A DNA stretch of 11,141 bases from Pavlovales sp. CCMP2436 (taxonomy: Eukaryota > Haptophyta > Pavlovophyceae > Pavlovales): the NCBI GenBank assembly GCA_026770615.1, contig MU631756.1, forward strand, positions 111,066 to 122,206, read 5' to 3'. This document shows, one piece after another, positions 1 to 5,352 of this stretch. The notes under the pieces were generated by a model. That model did no database searches. It saw only the letters and a list, made by a program, of their open reading frames with translations, and was not told the DNA's origin. How positions within the stretch are numbered: the stretch's first letter is position 1; each line of letters starts with the position of its first letter. The position numbers and the translations under genes are program-made.

Positions 1-99
<99 letters not shown>

Positions 100-131
100 A
101 ATACATATATATATATATATAAATATACATA
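1..131. repeat. (AT)n microsatellite
   Basis: The window opens in an almost pure AT dinucleotide tract, interrupted by a few 'acat' and 'aaat' variants and ending near 131. The true left end is outside the window. It is a simple repeat with no coding capacity. Such tracts are prone to assembly collapse, so its length should not be trusted. Confidence 0.97.
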
Positions 132-250
132 TCATTTAATAATAGGTTGACCGGGTGATCGATGTCTTGACCGCGGGGCGGACGACGACGGACTCTCGGT
201 CGTGGGTGTTGGCAAGTGAATAACGCGGCTACGACTTCCGCCAAGCTTAC

Positions 251-282
251 GATCGCTCGATCTCAGCTTCAGTCTCGGACAT
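251..282 (-). CDS. Possible first exon of a leftward gene (partial)
   Basis: On the minus strand an ATG at 282-280 opens ten codons reading [10 protein letters not shown], plus two bases. A GTAAGC then follows (250-245), which is a good splice-donor match. Reading through instead meets TAA at 249-247, so the peptide is meaningful only if spliced. The ATG lies about 56 bases downstream of a TATA-like tract on the same strand, inside a block shared with the Sel1-MYND promoter. The next exon would be beyond the (AT)n tract, outside the window. Product unknown. This is inferred from promoter, start codon and donor alone, and could be chance. Confidence 0.3.
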
Positions 283-337
283 GTTGTCTCCCGCACACCG
301 CTGAGCCACTAATATTACTGATAAGATTCAATATATT

Positions 338-371
338 TATATATATAGCGGCTCAGCAGTTTTCAAGAGGT
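338..371 (-). promoter_or_regulatory. TATA-containing core promoter block, copy 1
   Basis: On the minus strand this 34-base block matches the block upstream of the Sel1-MYND gene (7040-7073) at 30 of 34 positions without gaps, including an identical GCTGAGCCGCTATATATA. The TATA-like tract would place transcription initiation near 310, shortly before the ATG at 282. Further upstream, around 385-395, only a TTGACAT-like stretch resembles the other copy. An 8-base inverted repeat (ggctcagc and its complement, about 300-307 and 350-357) brackets the AT-rich tract. The promoter role is inferred from conservation, the TATA tract and position. Confidence 0.5.
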
Positions 372-444
372 CTGGGTCTGAGAGCTTCATGTCAAACACA
401 CATTAAAGAAACTACATAGGAATGATATGCTGACAGGACTAATA

Positions 445-496
445 TCTGATGTCTACCAAGTCTGTGAGTGAACACCATCTGTTGAACCATGCTGAG
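445..496 (+). promoter_or_regulatory. Upstream block copy without TATA box
   Basis: This 52-base plus-strand segment matches the minus-strand segment 7105-7054 upstream of the Sel1-MYND gene at about 46 of 52 positions without gaps. It ends in TGTTGAACCATGCTGAG. Directly after that, the copy diverges and no TATA tract follows. It points away from copy 1, so the two blocks are head to head with about 75 bases between them. It may be half of a bidirectional regulatory region, or a decayed copy of a dispersed repeat. An ATG at 507 opens a plus-strand frame that runs into the MITE copy at 635, and I do not regard that frame as a supported gene. Confidence 0.45.
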
Positions 497-634
497 GTTT
501 GGGTGAAATGACGTTCATAAGTGCGAGCGCTCGAGGCATCAGGCCGGCACATGTGAGTCATAGATCTATGCCCTGGTACTCTGGCAGGTATTTCCGGTGG
601 TGTTGGATAACAGCGAGGTGCAGTGATGCATCTT

Positions 635-889
635 CTACTGGAGCCAGGCGCCGGTGCACAGCGAACTCCCCTTCAGGACGAAGGGGAGTTCGATTCTACA
701 GTTATTTGTCTTTGCGTTATTTTATAAATGGATCCTTAAAGATACATCTAGACGCAGAATTCTACAGGGATAATTTCGATACCGCGGTCCGACACCTCAT
801 TATAACAGAAAGTACATGAAAATGGCATCCAAAGTAAGGGTGGTATTTTTAGCATATGATGAGTCACATACGCCCCCTCGCTTTGAGAA
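635..889 (+). mobile_element. MITE-like element, truncated copy A
   Basis: It starts with CTACTGGAGCCAGGCGCCGG, followed by TGCACAG, nearly identical to the left end of the complete copy at 8955. A perfect 11-bp hairpin follows (663-673 with 681-691, loop CAGGACG). An arm at about 733-835 can be read as LKIHLDAEF. The tail 851-887 (CATATGATGAGTCACATACG then CCCCCTCGCTTTG) matches 9169-9199. Similarity stops where the second, inverted arm of the complete copy should begin, so the right half is missing. No transposase is encoded, so the copy would be non-autonomous and moved in trans. Confidence 0.6.
663..691. repeat. Subterminal hairpin of MITE copy A
   Basis: GAACTCCCCTT pairs perfectly with AAGGGGAGTTC across a 7-base loop. 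The equivalent spot in the complete copy (8984-9005) keeps a perfect stem although the stem sequence differs, and the reversed copy near 7951-7977 keeps an imperfect one. Confidence 0.75.
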
Positions 890-1224
890 AAGCAGCCCGG
901 AAGAAACCCTCTCCAGCCAAAAAGGACCTCCCCAAACGCACTCATGCACAAGATGACACGCCGCCTGCACCCGCCAACCAACGGACCAAAATGATCGCCG
1001 GGCCCACACAACATAAATGGACACTGCCAAATCGCTATTACCGAGAACACAAGACTCCCTGAAAATCAGACGAATAACAGAGTACCGCACAGATCCCATG
1101 GGAACAATTACCCTCCAGCCGTGGTCGGTATCATGCCAGGAAACAAACAATAACTGGATGAACAATAACGTGATACATAGCATAGCCACTAATTCAAGGG
1201 TGGACTAGACTTGCTATATTACTA
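890..1224. other. Intergenic, no supported gene
   Basis: The plus strand is A/C-rich. Open frames exist on both strands, but they are short, overlap each other and show no domain or codon pattern that I can support. The left edge is the broken end of MITE copy A and the right edge is the start of the repeat unit at 1225. The stretch may be unrelated DNA that replaced or interrupted the right half of the MITE. Confidence 0.5.
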
Positions 1225-1783
1225 ATAGGGATTCAAGCTGGCGTCTGACTGTTCTGAATGTTTTGCTGGTCTGAGCGCTGCGTCGCCCATTGCCTGCTGC
1301 GTGCCTTAGTCGGCTGCGCTGACTTGGGCGCCACCGCGCGTGCCGATGGATCTCCGGTAGTGTGCCCGGGCAAGGGCGTTTAGGGAGATGATCTGCTGGT
1401 TGCTGTTTGTCGTGTTCCCACGCTGGGCAGCGATCGGGGCCAGCGCGCTCAAGCGCGCGAGCAGCAGGTGCGCATGGCCGCGTGCCGCGATCGTACCGAT
1501 CGTGTCGATGAGTTGCTTCTTGATGCGCGCGGCCGCCTCCATCGGACTCACGCCCATCAGCGCGTACATCTTGCGGCCTCCCTGCGCCGCGATTTCTTTG
1601 ACTTGCTACATGGTACTAAAATGAACTTAATTTCAAACTTGATTAATTGATTCTTTGGGCGGTTGGCCGTAGGCTGACCGCGCGTAGCGCACGTGCAATA
1701 TATAATATGGCCACCACTTCTACCAGCTCCCCACTGCGGCGTAGCGCGTAGGAGCCTGCGTCGGAGCGCTTAGATCAGCCTGA
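1225..1783 (+). repeat. Repeat unit, copy 1 (inverted partner at 9454-9773)
   Basis: The left end, 1225-1251 (starts ATAGGGATTCAAGCTGGCG), is a perfect 27-base match to the reverse complement of 9747-9773. The right end, 1751-1783 (starts GGAGCCTGCGTCGGAGCG), matches the reverse complement of 9454-9486 at about 29 of 33 positions. The two ends occur in the same order in both copies, 559 bases here and 320 there, while the interior is mostly different. This suggests two copies of one dispersed element with divergent or deleted interiors, or long-range terminal repeats of a composite segment. No terminal inverted repeats within the unit and no target duplication were seen. Confidence 0.5.
1306..1569 (-). 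CDS. Hypothetical protein ORF, 87 aa, possible terminal exon
   Basis: A minus-strand frame starts at ATG (1569-1567) and ends in TAA (1308-1306). The peptide is Ala-rich and mixed in composition, with an amphipathic stretch EAAARIKKQLIDTIGTIAAR near residues 11-30, followed by a likely helical segment rich in Ala and Leu. I do not recognise the family. The frame stays open upstream of the ATG for 12 codons (QVKEIAAQGGRK), back to a TAG in the sequence CCATGTAG. That TAG, or the nearby CATTTTAG, could be a 3' splice site, so this may be the last exon of a spliced gene. It lies inside the repeat unit 1225-1783 and could be element-borne. GC content is higher than in the flanks. Confidence 0.35.
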   Translation of the reverse strand: MYALMGVSPMEAAARIKKQLIDTIGTIAARGHAHLLLARLSALAPIAAQRGNTTNSNQQIISLNALARAHYRRSIGTRGGAQVSAAD

Positions 1784-2369
1784 ATTGAACTTGAAACGTA
1801 CCGCCAGCCCGAACCCGGCCCTACATTAATATAATATGTCCTATTTAGATCCTAAAATGGCTAAAATAGATCCTAATTTTTTCTACGCAAGCAAAGGAGG
1901 GCCCTGCCAGCCGGGCGCCTGCAGCTTCATTCAATTATAGGGTCCCACGCCATTGAGGGATTTTTGCATTTTACTGCATGCATTTAATCAGATTTAGGTC
2001 CAAAACGGGAATCAAATTCTCAGGCCCGCGCGCGGAATAAAACTTTTTATTCGGCCGAAGGTCAACGGCCCAGTCAAAACGGGCGTCCCACGGCCGTCTC
2101 GCACCTCCTCTTGCCGCCGCGGCTGCCGTATCGAGTGCCATGCTGGATGTCGTCCGGGCGTCACCGCGGGACTTAAACCCGAAACTCCGGTCTTTCCGAT
2201 CCCGGCAATGGGCCGTTGGCCTCGAAAAGTTCGGTGGAGCGCGTGGTCAGTGGCCGTTTGAACGTGTTCAAACTTCCACGCGTTGATCGAGCGCGGAACC
2301 AGTGGTGCCGGGGGCGAACACGGAACCGCTCACCTCGGCTCGATCGCCGCTCAGTCGCCCACGTGGGTA
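1784..2369. other. Intergenic upstream region with one short ORF
   Basis: About 1800-2060 is AT-rich and non-coding in appearance. GC content rises sharply from about 2080. A short plus-strand frame (2140-2286, ATG to TGA, 48 codons, starts MLDVVRASPRDLNPKLRS) lies before the gene at 2370. It shows no recognisable domain and may be leader sequence or a remnant. I found no convincing TATA box close to 2370. Confidence 0.4.
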
Positions 2370-3026
2370 ATGGCGGGCGCCTCGTCGAGTGCGGCATCCT
2401 CGCTGCTCTCCGCGCAGCTCCCGGGCTCCGGTCTCGAGGTGGGCACAAACCACGGTTTTGAGGGACTGTGCCCGACCGGGCGCGGGCGAGCGCGCGTTGC
2501 TCGAGTAGACTGTGCCCGACCGGGCGCGTGCTGTGCTCTACGCGTTCGTCGTTGGCAAGCAGACCAACGACCGCGTGGACCAGCCCAACGAGCTCGACTT
2601 CAAGGCGGTCAAGGCGGTGCACGCGGCGACGCGCACCGTGCACGATGAGCTCAAGGGCGAGCAGCTCGAGGCGCTCAAGGCGGCGGGCCTCGCTGACTTC
2701 TTCTCCGCCTTCGTCTTCGCGCTCGCGGACCACCTCGTATGCGCTTCGATGCTGGGCACGGGCGCGTCGGACGAGCGCTTCATCAACCTCGGCAAGAACG
2801 TCGTGAACCGTATGATGCGTGGGCGCAGTGACTTCCCGGACTGCTTGCGGGTGGCGCTCGAGCTGCTCTGCAGCTCTGCTCCGGCAGCGGCGACGCCGGC
2901 AGCGGCGGGTGCGGTGGCGGCAGCATCGCCAAGGTTGTGGGCTACGACCGGGAGACAGGCAGGTACGAGGTGATGGTGGCGGAGGGCAGCCACCTCAAGC
3001 TCAAGCGCGAGAATATTCGTGTCTGA
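2370..3026 (+). CDS. Probable gene with GYD..TGRY C-terminal module; one intron and one frame break
   Basis: The start chosen is the ATG at 2370 (context GTAATGG). Exon 1 reads MAGASSSAASSLLSAQLPGS to 2438. A GT-AG intron at 2439-2508 (70 nt, GTGGGC to GAGTAG) joins it in frame to a long open frame from 2509. That frame is GC-rich and codon-like, with segments such as AVKAVHAATRTVHDELKGEQ and LADFFSAFVFALADHLVC. No ATG precedes it in that frame, only a TAG at 2506-2508, which supports the splice model. Near 2873-2890 the sensible reading moves to another frame: a Gly/Ser-rich linker, then IAKVVGYDRETGRYEVMVAE and a basic tail to TGA at 3024-3026. The GYD..TGRYEV pattern resembles a short beta-rich module that I associate with protist proteins. 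The break could be a lost base in the GGCAGCGGC-rich linker or a second intron (for example 2803-2873, GT-AG, 71 nt). Function unknown. A decaying pseudogene is possible. Confidence 0.45.
2464..2529 (+). repeat. 21-bp direct repeat spanning the intron 3' end
   Basis: GACTGTGCCCGACCGGGCGC, followed by G, occurs at 2464-2484 and again at 2509-2529, offset by 45 bases. The second copy begins immediately after the proposed acceptor TAG at 2506-2508. The duplication may have created or shifted the splice site, and it offers an alternative reading frame. Confidence 0.7.
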
Positions 3027-3172
3027 CTGATCGTCTGAAGAAAGTTGTCGCTGATAATCTGATGGGTTGGCGAATTTCGAGAGGTCTACGGGCACAGTCG
3101 CCTCTACCATCGGCCGCCTCTGCGCCAGCAGCTGCCTATCACCAAGAGTCTAGACTATTTATTTAGCAAGAT

Positions 3173-3198
3173 CATTATTCAGATATATCTGAATAATG
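3173..3198. repeat. 26-bp perfect palindrome
   Basis: CATTATTCAGATA is followed directly by its exact reverse complement with no spacer. It lies about 150 bases after the stop of the upstream gene and immediately before a second inverted repeat. It could form a cruciform, be a binding site for a dimeric protein, or be a transposon footprint. Confidence 0.9.
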
Positions 3199-3252
3199 TA
3201 CATAGTTGTATTTATAAGCTGTATAAGCTTATAAATACAACTATACATGTAC
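3198..3252. repeat. Long AT-rich hairpin
   Basis: A perfect 17-bp stem (AGTTGTATTTATAAGCT at 3204-3220 with its complement at 3226-3242) closes a 5-base loop GTATA. It is flanked by GTACAT and ATGTAC, which extend the pairing past a small bulge. There are no trailing T runs typical of a bacterial-type terminator. A transposon remnant, 3'-end structure or matrix-type palindrome are all possible. Confidence 0.85.
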
Positions 3253-3255
3253 CTT

Positions 3256-3387
3256 ATGCTAAGCAGTATAGTAACTAATGAGCTAATTAGTCACGATCTG
3301 GCCGTGAATCTTAGCGAGAAGGGCAAGATGCGTCAAGCTCGTCTCAACGAGATGTTCTCTACACCCAAGCGATCGTCGCTTGTCTGA
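3256..3387 (+). CDS. Short hypothetical ORF, 43 aa
   Basis: ATG at 3256 to TGA at 3385, directly after the hairpin. The peptide contains LAVNLSEKGKMRQARLNEMF and then STPKRSSLV, a balanced, lysine- and arginine-rich composition less like random DNA than its surroundings. It could be a remnant or last exon of a larger gene. No domain was recognised and there is no independent support from promoter or splice sites. Confidence 0.2.
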   Translation: MLSSIVTNELISHDLAVNLSEKGKMRQARLNEMFSTPKRSSLV

Positions 3388-3924
3388 AGACGACAAGGAA
3401 TTGCGTGTGTGAGCGGCATGTACTGCATACGTATGCGACGAGTACCCGGCAACGAGTGCACAACGCATTGTGACTACACGTACACCCTGCGCTCTTCGTC
3501 TATGACTTGCAGGATGTTGACACCAAGTGCTGGCTCGTATGATTGAGCAAAATCGACGCTATAGCCGGCGGTATTAACAACCGAAACACCGCACTATAAT
3601 CGCCGCCTAATTTAAAAATATGTATTTATTTAATTTATTGATTTAATTAATTATACAATTACTATGGTCAATAAATTCTCAACATAACTAGTTTTCATTT
3701 GATTTATAGTATCCGAAACCCGGACCAGATATTTTAAGAGGCGTTCCTCTGATTTCCTCTTTTTGGGCCCCAGAGGCGTGGGCCATCCTAATTAAATTAA
3801 TTTATACTCAGTTGCAATTCCCTAAATTTCAGTCCACCATTGTGTAACTAAGATACCTCAAATTGTGTCTTCTCGGATCGTATTCTTCTGCTAGTGATAG
3901 TTAGTAATGACTTATCGAACACAT
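3388..3924. other. Intergenic, AT-rich, no gene seen
   Basis: Mixed sequence to about 3600, then strongly AT-rich (many TTAATT and AATTTA runs). A short palindrome CATACGTATG lies near 3426-3435. No supported coding frame and no RNA gene were found. Confidence 0.6.
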
Positions 3925-3963
3925 GGCGCCCGCCTCAGGCGCCCGCCGCAGGCGCCTCCTGAT
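3925..3963 (+). repeat. 13-bp GC-rich tandem repeat
   Basis: About three units of a 13-base motif beginning GGCGCC (GGCGCCCGCCTCA, GGCGCCCGCCGCA, GGCGCCTCCTGAT) stand alone in AT-rich DNA just before the TIR element. Each unit contains the palindrome GGCGCC, so alternative hairpins are possible. Confidence 0.8.
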
Positions 3964-3997
3964 GTATTTAATAAAAAAAATTAGAATGATATGTAAA

Positions 3998-4028
3998 TGT
4001 GGCGCAACCAGGTAGAATACGCGTTTTA
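3998..4028 (+). repeat. Left 31-bp terminal inverted repeat
   Basis: Exact reverse complement of 5205-5235. It contains AACCAGGTAGAATACGCG. Similarity between the two sides ends right after it, which defines the inner TIR boundary. Confidence 0.9.
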
Positions 4029-4208
4029 TTGCACGCCAGGCTGATTGGAGTTAGCTACGGGAGCCGATGGCCCTTGTCGAGAGGCGTCCAACGAGCCACT
4101 AATCGTCTTCATCGGACAACATGGGCCGAAATTTTAGCGCGCGCAGCGCAATTTTTTTTGTTGCAACCAGGTTGGATTTCCCAGGGAAACTTTTGAAACC
4201 AGGTTGGA

Positions 4209-4270
4209 TTTTTTGGGGGGTGAGGGGGGGGGGTGGCGGATGCTCAAAGAGAACCCGGGTGGGGGGGGGT
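4209..4270 (+). repeat. Poly-G-rich tract with G-quadruplex potential
   Basis: Four or more G runs of at least 5 bases lie within about 60 bases on the plus strand (runs near 4215-4220, 4224-4233 and 4261-4269, with shorter ones between). This could fold as a G-quadruplex on the plus strand. It lies inside the TIR element, downstream of the coiled-coil gene's stop on the minus strand. Homopolymer lengths may be sequencing-sensitive. Confidence 0.6.
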
Positions 4271-4428
4271 ATTTGGTTGAGCGCGGCAGTAAAGCCTTGT
4301 CGATCACGCCCTCTAACTACACATGTGTACGTGTATCTATGACGGCCACGTTCCTATATACTTAGGTATAGTGGAATATAGCTAGCTTTTAGATTAGGAA
4401 GTTAATTATTATTAGTCCCCACAGTTAG

Positions 4429-5076
4429 TTATGAGGTCTTCGCGCGCAAAGCCCCGCTCAGCAAGCTGGGGCGCTCGCTGTTTAACGAGGTGACCCGGTG
4501 CCTGCCTCCTGGGCTCATAGGTTCCCCCCGCGCACGCCCAGCCGCGATTGCCGAAGTGCTGTGCCGCCGAGGCCGTTCGCCGTTGCGAGCGTCCCATCGC
4601 ACGCGGCCCGCCGACTTCGCCACCCCTCGCGTCGGCCCGTACTCGCCGTCGCCATCGTCCTCGCTGCTCTCGCCCGGCTCGTACTCCGACTCGTCCTCGT
4701 CCTCTTCATCCTCGGCAGCGGGCTGCTCTCCTGCGCGACGCGCCGCAGATCTCGGGGCGGCCGAGAGGACCGAGAGCACCGGGGGAGATGGGGCTGCCGA
4801 GAGGACCGAGAGGACCGGGGGAGATGGGGCTGCCGCGGAGGAGACGAGGATGTCGACCTTCGCCTTCGCCGCGAGCGCTTTCTCGAGCGTCTCCGTGTCG
4901 AAGTCTCCGCCACGGATGCGAACCGTGAGCTCCTTGGCCTCCATCTGCGTCTTTGCGAGCAGGAGAGCCTTGACACCCTCCTCGGTGAACGCGCTGCGGA
5001 GCTCACACTTGAGCCGCTGGATCTCCACCTTGAGCTGCTCAATCTCCTCGTTGAGATGCACGACCTCGTCGTCCAT
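4429..5076 (-). CDS. Coiled-coil, acidic/basic low-complexity protein, 215 aa
   Basis: The ATG at 5076-5074 is chosen because the open frame upstream has no ATG and runs back to a TAG inside the TIR. The stop is TAA at 4431-4429. Residues 5-26 form a clean leucine-zipper-like heptad series (V5, L8, I12, L15, I19, L22, L26), and helical sequence continues to about residue 80. A Pro/Ser/Val segment with a 12-residue tandem repeat (APSPPVLSVLSA) follows at about 83-107, then a strongly acidic stretch at 121-147 (EDEEDEDESEYEP and after) and a basic, Ser/Arg-rich tail at 150-215. This architecture suggests an oligomerising nuclear or chromatin-associated protein, but no family is recognised. The gene lies wholly inside the TIR element, so it is probable cargo, with no transposase motif. 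It ends about 280 bases before the Sel1-MYND stop region begins on the far side and runs the same way. The promoter was not identified. Confidence 0.6.
   Translation of the reverse strand: MDDEVVHLNEEIEQLKVEIQRLKCELRSAFTEEGVKALLLAKTQMEAKELTVRIRGGDFDTETLEKALAAKAKVDILVSSAAAPSPPVLSVLSAAPSPPVLSVLSAAPRSAARRAGEQPAAEDEEDEDESEYEPGESSEDDGDGEYGPTRGVAKSAGRVRWDARNGERPRRHSTSAIAAGRARGEPMSPGGRHRVTSLNSERPSLLSGALRAKTS
4760..4831 (-). repeat. 36-bp tandem duplication inside the coiled-coil gene
   Basis: Two in-frame 36-base units (4760-4795 and 4796-4831) differ at one base. On the coding strand they encode the 12-residue repeat APSPPVLSVLSA. Because the unit is a multiple of three, the duplication preserves the frame, consistent with selection on the reading frame. 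Confidence 0.85.
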
Positions 5077-5204
5077 GTCGGCCTCGTCCAGTCTCGCCCG
5101 GAGCGCGCCGCGACAGCGAGAGCACGCTGTTACACTGCAGATTCGCAACCAGGTTGAGACCAAAAGCACTAAAACGCGTTTTTCTCGACGAAATTCTGCC
5201 CTCG

Positions 5205-5235
5205 TAAAACGCGTATTCTACCTGGTTGCGCCACA
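5205..5235 (-). repeat. Right 31-bp terminal inverted repeat
   Basis: Exact reverse complement of 3998-4028. A further partial similarity, TAAAACGCG, lies at about 5170-5178 just inside, and a direct-oriented CGCAACCAGGTTG at about 5143. The right side therefore carries extra copies of the terminal motif. Confidence 0.9.
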
Positions 5236-5352
5236 AATATCATAAATGCTTATTTATTATGTGATCTCGAGCGGAGCGAACTGCAGAGCGGTTGCTTACC
5301 CCTCGTCGCGCCAGTATTAAACGCTAACGATGACTAGAGCGGAGCGGAGGGT

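Larger units (their letters stand above)
3998..5235. mobile_element. DNA transposon-like element with 31-bp perfect TIRs
   Basis: The segment is bounded by perfect 31-bp terminal inverted repeats (3998-4028 and 5205-5235), each beginning TGTGGCGCAACCAGGTAG from its outer end. Subterminal copies of AACCAGGTT occur at about 4166, 4197 and 5146, in the same orientation as the left terminus, as transposase-binding repeats often are. The 1.24-kb interior holds a poly-G-rich stretch on the left and a minus-strand coiled-coil gene on the right. No transposase motif is visible, so it would be non-autonomous or carry unrelated cargo. I could not find a clear target-site duplication (left flank ends GATATGTAAA, right flank begins AATATCATAA), so the superfamily is unassigned and the event may be old. 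Confidence 0.65.

Noticed and set aside
1..131. Centromere, telomere or origin from the AT tract
   Set aside because: A plain dinucleotide microsatellite at a window edge gives no evidence for any of these.
663..700. tRNA-like T-arm motif GTTCGATTC
   Set aside because: The flanking bases do not form a T stem or a cloverleaf. They form the MITE hairpin instead.
499..819. 106-codon plus-strand frame after the upstream block
   Set aside because: It begins at GTG (first ATG at 507), runs through the MITE terminus and hairpin, and has no recognisable domain beyond the MITE arm.
2173..2733. 186-codon minus-strand open frame
   Set aside because: It is antisense to the better-supported plus-strand gene, Arg- and Leu-rich from GC bias, and covers the intron and exons alike.
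4490..5245. 251-codon plus-strand open frame opposite the coiled-coil gene
   Set aside because: Ser- and Arg-rich shadow of the minus-strand gene. The minus strand has heptads, an in-frame 12-residue repeat and an ordered charge pattern.
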